Below, one piece after another: positions 8,785 through 16,708 of a DNA stretch of 64,000 bases (position 1 is its first letter; each line of letters opens with the position of its first letter). The position numbers and the translations under genes are program-made. Source of the stretch: Candidatus Hydrogenedentota bacterium (GTDB lineage: Bacteria > Hydrogenedentota > Hydrogenedentia > Hydrogenedentales > JAEUWI01); contig JAEUWI010000004.1 in assembly GCA_016791475.1 (NCBI GenBank), positions 62,001-126,000 of the forward strand, in the 5' to 3' direction. Under the pieces are notes generated by a model. That model worked only from the letters and a program-made list of their open reading frames with translations. It was not told the DNA's origin and searched no databases.

Positions 8785-9354
8785 CTACTTCCCCGCCCTT
8801 CGAGCGATGAAGGCGTTCAGGATGGCCCGTTTCACCAGGCCCCCCATCGGGTCGCCGCTGTAGGCGTCCAGCACGGCGAGATCCAGCTTGTTCCCCGCAC
8901 GGCGGAAGTAGTACACCCAGACCGGCGCATGGTACGCAAACCGATCCGTGATGTCGTTCACGCTCGGCTTCGCGCCCCGCGTCCGAAGAATGTAGCGCAC
9001 CACGCCCTCCCGGGCGAGCTCTTCCGTACGCGCCTCGTCCAAAGTGGCGTCGAGCACGTCGCCCTCCGCCGGGTCGCCGTCCACCAGCTCCTTCACCCGC
9101 CCCAGGAGGGCGAAGCCGCCGAAGTTGGCGTCCACGGTGACCCAGGAGTGTACTTCTTTGCCCTTGTGAATCATGGCGAAGCGATAAGCCCGGGCGGGCA
9201 TCCAGATTAGCTCCAGAGAGATCGCCTGGCCGTACTCGTCCACTCGCGCGGGCTTGCGCCGCAACAGGCCGAAGAGGTTGCTCGTCTTTCGGCACAGGAA
9301 GCTGGTGCGGGCATGCTCCAGATCGATGCGTGGCGGAAGAAATTTACCGGTCAC
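8785..9354 (-). CDS. Conserved hypothetical soluble protein of the symporter operon
   Basis: A 189-residue protein with GTG 9354 overlapping the upstream TGA as GTGA, a sign of translational coupling. No signal peptide or membrane segment. I do not recognise a family. It has a basic N terminus, a mixed alpha/beta body with FAMIHKGKEVHSWVTVDANFGG and HAPVWVYYFRRAGNKLDLAVLDAYSGDPMGG. It is the last gene after an SSS symporter and two small membrane proteins, so it may serve the transporter or handle its substrate, but this is inference from position only. Confidence 0.6.
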   Translation of the reverse strand: MTGKFLPPRIDLEHARTSFLCRKTSNLFGLLRRKPARVDEYGQAISLELIWMPARAYRFAMIHKGKEVHSWVTVDANFGGFALLGRVKELVDGDPAEGDVLDATLDEARTEELAREGVVRYILRTRGAKPSVNDITDRFAYHAPVWVYYFRRAGNKLDLAVLDAYSGDPMGGLVKRAILNAFIARRAGK

Positions 9355-9614
9355 GCCCGCTCGTTCGCGACCGCGCGCTTGAAGAGCCCCCAGCCGTACC
9401 AGGTTGCTCCGGCGCCAATGGCCAGCAGCACAACGCCGCAAATGGCGTTAACGATGGCGGCCCGAGGATTATCGAGCGCCCAAATGGTGCCAATCAGTAC
9501 AGGCAACCCGATCGCCAGAACGAAGAGCCCTACGGCCATGCTCGTCTCGCCGTCCCGCTTCAGCATCTCATTTTCGGTATGGCGCGGTTCCACTTTTTCG
9601 ATGGTCTTGCTCAT
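9351..9614 (-). CDS. Small two-segment membrane protein
   Basis: 87 residues with an N-terminal charged cytoplasmic stretch (about 28 residues) and two hydrophobic segments, about 29-46 and 52-75, ending in a basic tail. AGGGA lies nine bases before the ATG. It lies between the 107-residue membrane protein and the GTGA-coupled soluble gene. Function unknown; an accessory subunit of the SSS transporter is a reasonable guess. Confidence 0.6.
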   Translation of the reverse strand: MSKTIEKVEPRHTENEMLKRDGETSMAVGLFVLAIGLPVLIGTIWALDNPRAAIVNAICGVVLLAIGAGATWYGWGLFKRAVANERA

Positions 9615-9626
9615 GGTCGAATTCCC

Positions 9627-9950
9627 TCAATAAAAGTAGAAGTACACGAAGATGTGGGGCAACATGGAGCACGCGGTCCAGATACGGAGATCGGTATACC
9701 ACGCCTTCACCGGACGGCCCACGTTGACGTAGGACTCTTTCAAGATAAAGCCCACCCATATCATGGTTCCGACAAAGAAGCCAATGGCGAAGATATTGGC
9801 CCAGGGCTGATAGATGCCGGAAAGAAAGGTATTGATCGGCCCGAAGAACTTGATCAGGACCGGGTAAAACACCGTCTTACAAAGATTCGTGAAGGCTGCG
9901 CCTACGGCGCCAAACAAGGCGGCGACCGCATTGTTGATTGCGTCAAACAT
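9627..9950 (-). CDS. Small membrane protein coupled to SSS symporter
   Basis: 107 residues. The start ATG shares one base with the symporter stop (TGATG), with GGAGG eight bases before it. Hydrophobic stretches lie at about 5-30, 50-70 and 88-105; the protein ends FVYFYFY. The tight coupling suggests it is made in step with the transporter. No family recognised. Confidence 0.65.
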   Translation of the reverse strand: MFDAINNAVAALFGAVGAAFTNLCKTVFYPVLIKFFGPINTFLSGIYQPWANIFAIGFFVGTMIWVGFILKESYVNVGRPVKAWYTDLRIWTACSMLPHIFVYFYFY

Positions 9951-11512
9951 CAGGAATTCCTCCCTTCAAGTGCGTCCTGCGCCTCGTCACTGTGTACCAC
10001 GGAACTCCAGGTCAGACCGCGAAGCTTTTCTTCGGGATCCTTCGGGGTCAGCAGACTCACCACGATGGTGACAATCATGGAGAAGATGAACGACCACCAG
10101 GCGACAAACAGGAAGGGATTTTCCGATGTGAACAGCCCGGGGGTGTTGTTCAGCACGAAGCAGAAGGGCACGCCGAGTGCGAGGCCCGCGAGGCCGCCCC
10201 ACTGATTCGCGCGCGGCCAGACGATCCCCAGCAGCAGGATGGCGAAGCACGGACCCTGGAACATGCTCAAAATCGTCTGCGAGAACACATAGATACTGTC
10301 GCGATCCGCAATCACCTTGCAGAACACCGCCGAGATGATGATCATCGCCGCCGTGAAGCCCCGGCCCATGTTCAGCGCCTGGCGCTCGGTGTAGTTGGGT
10401 TTGCCTTTCCACTTGCGGATCTGGCCCCAGATGTCGGTGATGAAGATGGTCGTCGCCGAATTGAGTGTGCCGGAAATACTCGACATGAGCGCGGCGAACA
10501 GCGCGGCGAACATCAGCCCGCGCAAGCCGGACGGCAGCAGCTCGCGAATCATGGCGGGCACCGCGCGGTCCGCGTCATCCATCGTAAGTTCGGGCAACAG
10601 CACCAGCGCGCAGAGGCCGGGCAGCGCCACCATCAGCGGGATGAAGGCCTTCAGGAAGCCGCCGGTCAACATGCCCGCCTTGGCGTCCCATTCGGTGCGG
10701 GCGCCCAGGGTGCGCTGGACGATGACCTGGTTGCCGCTCATGTAGGCCACGGCCATCACGATGCCCAGGCCGAATACGATACCCGTCCATGGGAAGGGCC
10801 CTGTGGTATCGTGGGGCAGCAGGATGGTGAAGTGATGCTGGAATTCGGGACCTTTGGCCAGAATCTTCGTTTGGAGTTCGCCCCAGCCACCCACTTCCCA
10901 CAGGGAGAGGGCGAGCAGGCCGAGGCCGCCAACATACATCACAATGAGCTGCACGACGTCGGTGAAGACCACTGCCGTCATGCCACCGGAGAACGTATAG
11001 AGACCCGTCACCGTGGCCATCAGAATCACGCAGAACCACGGATCCCAGCCGAGGATCGTGTACATAAGCTTGTCCGCCGTCACCCACAGCATGATGGCGA
11101 GGCCGAGGAAAAGTACGACCGCCCAGATGGTGGCGTTAATGAACTGCACAGCGGTGTTGTAGCGACGGCCCAGGAACTCGGGAATGGTAAACACGCCCGT
11201 GCGCCAGAAATAAGGTACGAATATGAAGGCCGCAAACACCATCGCGGGCATGGAGCCCATCCAGTCGAAGTTTGCCGCCGATACGCCGTGTCGGAAGGCC
11301 GCGCCCGCCACCGCCACGAAGTCCGTCGCGCCGATGTCGCTCACGACAATGGAGAAGCCGATGGCCCAGAAGGGGAGCGACTTACCCGAAACAAAGAAAT
11401 CCTCGGCGTTCCCGATGTACTTCGTGGTGAAAAAGCCGAGGGCCAGGGTGCCGACCATATAGACGCCGATGATGACGTAGTCTATAAAGTGGAGTTGGAC
11501 AAAATCTTCCAT
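9950..11512 (-). CDS. Sodium:solute symporter (SSS family)
   Basis: Sodium-driven uptake of a small organic solute across the inner membrane. From ATG 11512, which follows AAGGA, the protein has 520 residues with about 13-14 hydrophobic segments, typical of the family. Seen: GFFTTKYIGNAEDFFVSGKSLP near residue 30, GATDFVAVAGAAF, a YTFSGGMTAVVFTD block near 175 and ALMSSISGTLNSATTIF near 355. The upstream extension to 11635 lacks family character. The substrate (sugar, amino acid or acid) cannot be told. It heads a four-gene operon. Confidence 0.88.
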   Translation of the reverse strand: MEDFVQLHFIDYVIIGVYMVGTLALGFFTTKYIGNAEDFFVSGKSLPFWAIGFSIVVSDIGATDFVAVAGAAFRHGVSAANFDWMGSMPAMVFAAFIFVPYFWRTGVFTIPEFLGRRYNTAVQFINATIWAVVLFLGLAIMLWVTADKLMYTILGWDPWFCVILMATVTGLYTFSGGMTAVVFTDVVQLIVMYVGGLGLLALSLWEVGGWGELQTKILAKGPEFQHHFTILLPHDTTGPFPWTGIVFGLGIVMAVAYMSGNQVIVQRTLGARTEWDAKAGMLTGGFLKAFIPLMVALPGLCALVLLPELTMDDADRAVPAMIRELLPSGLRGLMFAALFAALMSSISGTLNSATTIFITDIWGQIRKWKGKPNYTERQALNMGRGFTAAMIIISAVFCKVIADRDSIYVFSQTILSMFQGPCFAILLLGIVWPRANQWGGLAGLALGVPFCFVLNNTPGLFTSENPFLFVAWWSFIFSMIVTIVVSLLTPKDPEEKLRGLTWSSVVHSDEAQDALEGRNS

Positions 11513-11711
11513 GGTTTCCTTTCCGCGATCATGAAGGCTCCGTTTCCCGAGAACGGAAAGATAAGAATTGATGACGGCGGAATTATGGCAGAATACCCGC
11601 CCCGCTTCAAGCCCGGCACGTATCTGGCTTGGCAAACATTACGCGGTCGGGCGGAGCGCACCGTCGTTTGGACGATGCGCGTGTAGAGCATCCCCTTTAG
11701 CTTCCTTGTAT

Positions 11712-11764
11712 TTCCGTGCCTTTCCGTGGTCAATCAATTTTCTTGACCACGGAAAGGCACGGAA
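11712..11764. repeat. Perfect 22-bp hairpin (CCACGGAAAGGCACGGAA type)
   Basis: Arms 11712-11733 and 11743-11764 are perfect 22-base inverted copies with a 9-base loop, and imperfect pairing continues outward. Dispersed palindromes with CACGGAA motifs are known from PVC-type genomes, so this is probably an interspersed repeat rather than a simple terminator. Confidence 0.7.
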
Positions 11765-11973
11765 GGAAGAGAGAAGAGAAATACTCCCGCATTGAGTGCT
11801 GGAAAGCAGTTGGTCGCAGAAACACATGACGAAAGTGCAGACTCTTTTCATTGTGCGCTTTGCGCCCTTTTGCGGCCAACTTAAGAGTCTAACGCCGAAA
11901 TTCCAGCTTCCGAGCGGTTAATTGCAAAGGCTCTGTTCAAGTCCGACAAGGCGTTCGCTCGAACCCCTACGGA

Positions 11974-11999
11974 CCGCCGCGAAGCTCCCTTCGCGGCGG
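11974..11999 (-). terminator. GC-rich hairpin after the pirin gene
   Basis: CCGCCGCGAAG at 11974-11984 pairs perfectly with 11989-11999 around CTCC. It lies 15 bases beyond the pirin stop. There is no T tract, so intrinsic termination is only possible, not certain. Confidence 0.45.
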
Positions 12000-12013
12000 C
12001 CCGATTCGACAGG

Positions 12014-12712
12014 CTAGTTCAAATCGAACACCAACACCTCGGTATCCGTTGACGCCGTGATCTCCAAGCGCCCCGCTTCGGCGCGCGCTGCGGCGTCGCC
12101 CGCATCCAGCGCTTCGCCGTCGACCGTCACGCTACCGGAGAGCACCTGAACCCAGATATGCCGCTCCCTGGCAACCTCCAGCGTTGCGGTCGTGCCCTCT
12201 GCCAGGCGACCGGCATAGATCGTGGCGTCCTGCCGGATCACCAGCGAGCCATCCCGTCCGTCGGGCGATACGATCACCTTGAGTTGGTCCGCCAGCTCCA
12301 CGTCAGCGTAGTGCCGCTCCTGGTAGTTCGGCTCCAGCCCCTTCTGCGCGGGCCGGATCCAGATCTGGTAGAGGTGCGTGGGCGCGTCGTTTAAATGGTT
12401 GAACTCCGAATGCTGTACACCCGTACCAGCCGACATCAACTGCACGTCGCCCCGGCGCAGCACGGACCCATTACCCATGCTGTCCTTGTGCTCCAGCGCG
12501 CCCTCGGTCACATAGGAGAAGATTTCCATGTTGTCGTGGGCGTGGAAGGGGAAACCTCCCCCACCCTGGATGATATCGTCGTTCAACACGCGGAGCGAGC
12601 GAAAGCCCATGTGCTTCGGGTCGTAGTAATTGGCGAAGGAGAAGGTGTGGTGCGAATCGAGCCAGCCGTGGTCGGCATGGCCCCTTTCGTTGGCGCGGCG
12701 GATAGTGAGCAT
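12014..12712 (-). CDS. Pirin-family (quercetinase-like) cupin protein
   Basis: 232-residue bicupin of the pirin/YhhW group. The N-terminal cupin carries GGGFPFHAHDNMEIFSYVTEG near residue 50, with the His-x-His and Glu metal ligands, and QLMSAGTGVQHSEFN near 95. Relatives bind Fe or another divalent metal; some oxidise quercetin and others act in regulation or redox sensing. AGGAGG lies just before the ATG, and a good promoter lies about 110 bases upstream. It is transcribed alone. Confidence 0.88.
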   Translation of the reverse strand: MLTIRRANERGHADHGWLDSHHTFSFANYYDPKHMGFRSLRVLNDDIIQGGGGFPFHAHDNMEIFSYVTEGALEHKDSMGNGSVLRRGDVQLMSAGTGVQHSEFNHLNDAPTHLYQIWIRPAQKGLEPNYQERHYADVELADQLKVIVSPDGRDGSLVIRQDATIYAGRLAEGTTATLEVARERHIWVQVLSGSVTVDGEALDAGDAAARAEAGRLEITASTDTEVLVFDLN

Positions 12713-13044
12713 GGTGTTTCCTCCTTGATTTGGGCGGCGGGTTGTTTTCGCGACGGCGATACTTTACATATCAACTAACTGCCCGGTTTTATCGCGGCGG
12801 CCCGGGGACCACCGCGACAAAGTAGTTGTACCACACAATCCTTTATGTGTCAAGTATATGCCCCAGGGGTAATTAATTTGACTCGCGGACCGCGACGGAC
12901 CTACCATCCCGCAATTTCGTGTGGGCCGGTCCCGCCCGAAGAACCATCAATGCGCACCGCGCCAACCGCGCGAAAGCCACGCTGGCAAGCGGAAAGTCAC
13001 AGCGGATAGCTGAGTCACACCTCCTCCCAACCTGTTCAGGCGCC
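12713..13044. other. Divergent intergenic region between pirin and kup
   Basis: 332 bases holding the pirin promoter. The part nearest kup can form small hairpins (for example GCCACGCTGGC) and has a CTCCTCCC run just before the start region. I compared it with c-di-AMP and other known riboswitch signatures and found no match. Confidence 0.4.
12825..12853 (-). promoter_or_regulatory. Predicted sigma-70-type promoter of the pirin gene
   Basis: On the reverse strand TTGACA (12853-12848), a 17-base spacer and TACAAC (12830-12825) give a near-consensus promoter. Transcription would begin near 12818, leaving an mRNA leader of about 105 bases. Confidence 0.5.
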
Positions 13045-14937
13045 ATGAAACATTCCAACCACCATAACCACAACTCCATCCTCCCCCTGACCCTCGGCGC
13101 CCTCGGCGTTGTCTACGGGGACATCGGAACCAGCCCGCTCTACACCATTAAAGAGGCCCTCGGCGGACCCCACGGCTTCGGTGTGTCCAGCGGCAATGTG
13201 CTCGGGGTTCTCTCCCTGATCTTCTGGGCGCTGGTTATCGTCGTAACCATCAAGTATGTACTCTATGTACTTCGGGCCGACAACGGCGGCGAGGGCGGTA
13301 TTCTCGCCCTCATGGCCCTCGTATCCCGCCGCGAAGGGAAATCGAACTTGGGGGAACGGACCGTGCTTGTTGCCCTGGGCATCTTCGGGGCCGCGCTTCT
13401 CTACGGCGACGGCACCATCACGCCCGCCATCACGGTTCTGAGTGCGGTCGAAGGACTCGAAGTGGCCACCCACCTCTTTGAACCCTATATCGTGCCCATC
13501 GCCATCGTGATCCTCGTCGGGCTCTTTCTGATTCAGCGCCATGGCACCGCCCGCATCGGCAAGCTCTTCGGTCCCTTCATCCTTCTGTGGTTTGCCGCTA
13601 TCGGCCTCCTCGGCGCCCGCGCGATTGTCTCCGCTCCCGGCGTCCTCCTCGCCTTGAATCCCTGGTACGCCCTGCACTTCATCTCCGAGTACGGCCTGCA
13701 CGGCCTCATGATTCTCGGCACCGTATTCCTGGCCGTGACCGGCGGTGAAGCCCTCTATGCGGATATGGGCCACTTCGGTCGCGTCCCCATTCAATTGGGC
13801 TGGATTGCCGTTGCCATGCCCGCCCTCGTGCTCAACTACTTCGGGCAGGGCGCCGTGCTCCTGAACCAACCGGAGAAGATATCGAATCCATTCTACGCCC
13901 TCACCCCCGATTTCCTCCTCTATCCCATGGTGGTCCTTTCCACCCTCGCCGCCATCATCGCTTCCCAGGCCATTATCACCGGCGCATTTTCGCTCACGCG
14001 ACAGGCCGTCATGCTCGGGTTCCTGCCGCGCATGCGCATCCTTCATACTTCCAGCGCGGAAATTGGTCAGATATACGTCCCCGTGATCAATTTTCTGCTC
14101 ATGCTCGCCACTATCGGACTCGTCCTCGGTTTCGGCTCCTCCAGCAACCTGGCTGCGGCCTATGGCGTCGCCGTTACAACCACCATGCTGATCACCACGC
14201 TCTTGCTCATGTACGTCATGCGCGAACGGTGGAACTGGTCCCCCCTCCATATCGCTTGTGTTGCGGGTCCCTTTATCCTCATTGACTTCGCCTTCTGGGT
14301 CGCCACGATGACCAAAGTCCCCCACGGCGGATGGTTTCCGCTCCTCGCCGCCATGCTCATCTACGCCGTCATGGGCACCTGGCGCATGGGGCGCAAGGCC
14401 CTGTCGGAACGTTTCAAAAACCGTACCCTGGCCATCGACAAGTTCGTGGAAAGCGTCTTCATGCACGGACACCGTCCCAAGAGTGTTGATGGCGCGGCCG
14501 TCTTCATGTCGGGCACGCCGAATGTCGCCCCCGTGGTGCTGCTACACAACCTCAAATATAACAAGATCGTCCACGACAAGACCGTCGTGCTCTCCATAGT
14601 AATCGAAGAGCGTTCCCATGTACCCGACGAGGAGCGTGTGGAAGTCCAGGAACTCGGTTATGGCTTTTTCAGCATCACGGCCCACTACGGGTTCATGGAA
14701 TCCCCCCATGTTTTCGATATTCTGGACCTCGCCGCGAAGAAGGGAGTCCAGTTTGACCGGCGCACCACCGGGTTCTATCTGGGGCGGGAAAGTATCCTAA
14801 TAGGAGAGAAGTCCTCCCTCAGACGCTGGCGGGGACAACTCTTTGCCACCATGTCGCGCCTGGCCCAGGCACCCACGGCCTTCTACGGCATTCCGCCCAA
14901 CCAGGTTGTGGAGCTGGGGGTGCAAATCGAATTGTAA
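13045..14937 (+). CDS. kup: Kup-type potassium uptake protein
   Basis: Inner-membrane K+/H+ symporter. From ATG 13045 it has 630 residues, the usual size; the frame extends upstream to 12919 without family character. The N terminus GALGVVYGDIGTSPLYTIKEA is the family signature, followed by ADNGGEGGILALMALV, YGDGTITPAITVLSAVEGLE and TGGEALYADMGHFG. About 12 membrane segments precede a cytoplasmic C-terminal domain of about 170 residues. The start is preceded only by CAGG. In other bacteria Kup proteins can be controlled by c-di-AMP, and a DisA is encoded 12 kb away. Confidence 0.95.
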   Translation: MKHSNHHNHNSILPLTLGALGVVYGDIGTSPLYTIKEALGGPHGFGVSSGNVLGVLSLIFWALVIVVTIKYVLYVLRADNGGEGGILALMALVSRREGKSNLGERTVLVALGIFGAALLYGDGTITPAITVLSAVEGLEVATHLFEPYIVPIAIVILVGLFLIQRHGTARIGKLFGPFILLWFAAIGLLGARAIVSAPGVLLALNPWYALHFISEYGLHGLMILGTVFLAVTGGEALYADMGHFGRVPIQLGWIAVAMPALVLNYFGQGAVLLNQPEKISNPFYALTPDFLLYPMVVLSTLAAIIASQAIITGAFSLTRQAVMLGFLPRMRILHTSSAEIGQIYVPVINFLLMLATIGLVLGFGSSSNLAAAYGVAVTTTMLITTLLLMYVMRERWNWSPLHIACVAGPFILIDFAFWVATMTKVPHGGWFPLLAAMLIYAVMGTWRMGRKALSERFKNRTLAIDKFVESVFMHGHRPKSVDGAAVFMSGTPNVAPVVLLHNLKYNKIVHDKTVVLSIVIEERSHVPDEERVEVQELGYGFFSITAHYGFMESPHVFDILDLAAKKGVQFDRRTTGFYLGRESILIGEKSSLRRWRGQLFATMSRLAQAPTAFYGIPPNQVVELGVQIEL

Positions 14938-14940
14938 CGG

Positions 14941-15040
14941 GGGACTGTCCTGCACGCACGCGTTCCAAATCCGCAAAGAGCGCTTCGCTTATACAGACCG
15001 CCCAACCGAGGGCATCGTACTGGGCGTGCGGGACCGTCCC
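14941..15040. repeat. GGGACNGTCCYGCACGC inverted-repeat element, copy B
   Basis: Arms 14941-14957 and 15024-15040, 17 bases each, differ at two positions. Right arm identical to that of copy A (7246-7262). The internal part carries GCGCTTCGCTTA, which also occurs in the element at 25891-26213. It starts four bases after the kup stop. Confidence 0.7.
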
Positions 15041-15055
15041 CCGCTTTCCGCCTTT

Positions 15056-15087
15056 AAAAAAAACGCGCCATCAAAGACGGCGCGTTT
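15056..15087 (-). terminator. Intrinsic terminator of nrdR
   Basis: Read on the reverse strand, AAACGCGCC (15087-15079) pairs with GGCGCGTTT (15069-15061) and is followed by further T residues down to 15056. It lies 24 bases after the nrdR stop and is a strong rho-independent terminator. Confidence 0.8.
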
Positions 15088-15110
15088 CTCATTTCTCTTC
15101 TTAAATCGTA

Positions 15111-15560
15111 TCAGGTCAACATGCTCTTGAGCTCGCCCATAAACTCGTTCAGATCTTTGAATTGACGATAGACCGACGCAAAGCGCACGTAGGCCACTTC
15201 ATCCAGCTTCTTCAGCTTGATCATCACCGCCTCGCCCACGGCGTCGGTGTTGACTTCATGATCGGTCGAATTGAAAAGCTCGCGCTCGACCTCATCGATG
15301 AGCGCGTCCACCTGCTCCAAGCCGATCGGTCGCTTCTCCACCGCCTTCAATATACCGCTCTTGAGCTTCCAGCGATCAAAGTTCTCGCGCCGTCCATCCT
15401 TCTTGATGACCATCTGCGCCACTTCTTCAATGCGCTCATAGGTGGTAAATCGACGACCACACTTGAGGCATTCACGGCGGCGGCGTATCGCGTCGCCTTC
15501 CTTGGATGATCGAGAGTCTACGACACGACCGTTGGTATCATTACAAAAGGGACAACGCAT
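15111..15560 (-). CDS. nrdR: Transcriptional repressor NrdR
   Basis: Zinc-ribbon and ATP-cone repressor of ribonucleotide reductase genes. From ATG 15560 it has 149 residues, the standard length, beginning MRCPFC; a TTG further up at 15581 is less likely. Cys3, Cys6, Cys31 and Cys34 form the zinc ribbon, with the highly conserved RRRRECLKCGRRFTTYER region, then an ATP-cone starting VIKKDGRRENFD. A possible pair of NrdR boxes lies in its own promoter region. It follows rsmD by 132 bases on the same strand. Confidence 0.95.
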   Translation of the reverse strand: MRCPFCNDTNGRVVDSRSSKEGDAIRRRRECLKCGRRFTTYERIEEVAQMVIKKDGRRENFDRWKLKSGILKAVEKRPIGLEQVDALIDEVERELFNSTDHEVNTDAVGEAVMIKLKKLDEVAYVRFASVYRQFKDLNEFMGELKSMLT

Positions 15561-15644
15561 ATTGGCTTTTCCACCTTCCAAGGTCCATTACGCAGCGACG
15601 AAGCCATCAGGGTAACCCCACAGGGCCACCAGGGAACCGCAATC

Positions 15645-15693
15645 ACTCCACATATTGTATCGTAGAGAGGGTAGCAAATACCATATACAGTGT
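15645..15693 (-). promoter_or_regulatory. nrdR promoter with possible NrdR-box pair
   Basis: Reverse strand: TTGACA overlaps the rsmD stop and is followed after 17 bases by TACCCT. Two 16-base stretches resemble the NrdR box consensus ACACWATATATWGTGT: ACACTGTATATGGTAT (15693-15678) and ATACAATATGTGGAGT (15660-15645), with 17 bases between them. Matches are about 13 and 12 of 16. Confidence 0.35.
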
Positions 15694-16229
15694 CAAGCGT
15701 AAAACGTAAGCTCCGTTTTCCCGTATCGACGTTCCTGAAGCCGCTGAAATCGCCCCACCGTCTCTGGCAAGTCTGTCTTGAAGCCATGCTCCACAATAAG
15801 TTGACCGCCCGGCGCCAGCAAGTCCGCCGCCGAAATCCCCTCCAGGAGCGCCCCGTAGTCGGTGAAGTCGAAGGGAGGATCCGCAAAGATCAGCGAAAAG
15901 GTCCCCGGAATCCGACGAATGTCCTCCGGAAGCCTGTAACTCATGCAGGCGCCACGATCTTCACACTTGGTTGTCGCAAGATTCTTGCGGATACAGCGCG
16001 CGGACTCGGGATGATTATCGATGAACACCGCACGGGAAGCGCCCCGGCTCAGCGCTTCGATGCCATTCGCGCCACTGCCGGCATAGAGGTCAAGAAAAGT
16101 CGCACCCTCCATGCGCGGCGCCAGAATGTTGAACAACGACTCCCGCACCCGGTCCAGCGTAGGCCGAACCCGGTCCCCCGAGGGGGCCTCCAGCCGTTGG
16201 CCCCGCATCGTGCCCGCGATTATCCGCAT
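15693..16229 (-). CDS. rsmD: 16S rRNA (guanine966-N2)-methyltransferase RsmD
   Basis: 178-residue Rossmann-fold methyltransferase that modifies G966 of 16S rRNA. Begins MRIIAGTMRGQRL, the family's usual opening; RPTLDRVRESLFNIL follows. The SAM-binding motif LDLYAGSGANGIEALSRGA lies near residue 46 and the catalytic DPPF near 118. AAGGGA precedes the ATG. The stop codon overlaps the predicted nrdR promoter. Confidence 0.93.
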   Translation of the reverse strand: MRIIAGTMRGQRLEAPSGDRVRPTLDRVRESLFNILAPRMEGATFLDLYAGSGANGIEALSRGASRAVFIDNHPESARCIRKNLATTKCEDRGACMSYRLPEDIRRIPGTFSLIFADPPFDFTDYGALLEGISAADLLAPGGQLIVEHGFKTDLPETVGRFQRLQERRYGKTELTFYA

Positions 16230-16641
16230 CTTGTGTCCCTTTCCTCAGTTGCATGCCCCGCCGGGCACGGCCGTTATCGTATTTATCCTCCCCCACCATC
16301 GTAAACCTTTCGACATACAATCCACATCTCCGCTGAATATTCTGTCCGGAAGATGGTTAATTACTTGGGCTTATGAGGGCTCCGACACGAATTGGCGATC
16401 CGATGGAGGCGTTTTAGCACCAACCTCAAAGCCTTTTAAACAAACACTTTACAACTGTTTCTTTCCGCTACTACAGCAATGGATTCGCGGCGGAAAGACC
16501 TGTGGATAACTTGTGGATAAAAAGGTAAAGCCCGCCCCCCGGTTTGCGGATGAAGCCTGCTCGAAAATCAATTAATGTCCAAAATACCCTTTCTCTGCCC
16601 CCGTCCGGTCCCTTCCCCTCCTCAATGCGCCCCTGCTCGCC
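16230..16641. other. AT-richer intergenic region between argG and rsmD
   Basis: About 410 bases without a gene, clearly richer in A and T than the surroundings, especially 16320-16460. It contains two perfect DnaA-box nine-mers (16501-16520). It also holds the rsmD promoter. No coding signal on either strand. Confidence 0.5.
16501..16520. other. Two perfect DnaA-box nine-mers
   Basis: TGTGGATAA occurs at 16501-16509 and again at 16512-16520 in the same orientation, the exact consensus (TTATCCACA on the other strand). Near-matches such as CAATCCACA lie about 180 bases to the left. Could be part of an origin, a DnaA titration site or chance. Confidence 0.5.
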
Positions 16642-16644
16642 ATA

Positions 16645-16680
16645 AAAACAGCCCCCCCGGTCCGGGCACCGGGAGGGCAC
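16645..16680 (-). terminator. Intrinsic terminator of argG
   Basis: On the reverse strand a GCCCTCCCGG / CCGGGGGGGC stem (one mismatch) with an 8-base loop is followed by TGTTTTTA. It begins about 30 bases after the argG stop. Confidence 0.75.
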
Positions 16681-16708
16681 AACATATAGCGTATACAAAC
16701 CGAACCGA

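Larger units (their letters stand above)
11513..12013. other. Intergenic region with palindromes between two reverse-strand genes
   Basis: About 500 bases without a gene. It should hold the symporter promoter near its left end. It contains the large hairpin at 11712-11764 and, near its right end, a GC-rich hairpin next to the pirin stop. The rest shows no coding signal. Confidence 0.5.

Noticed and set aside
9938-11686. Long forward open frame of 582 codons opposite the symporter gene
   Set aside because: It is the antisense shadow of a clear SSS gene; its translation is rich in His, Gln, Arg and Gly with no family pattern.
12854-13044. c-di-AMP (ydaO-type) riboswitch before kup
   Set aside because: The conserved core elements of that riboswitch are missing, although small hairpins exist.
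13036-14472. Reverse frame of 478 codons opposite kup
   Set aside because: Antisense shadow with an acidic, Gly/His-rich translation and no membrane or domain pattern.
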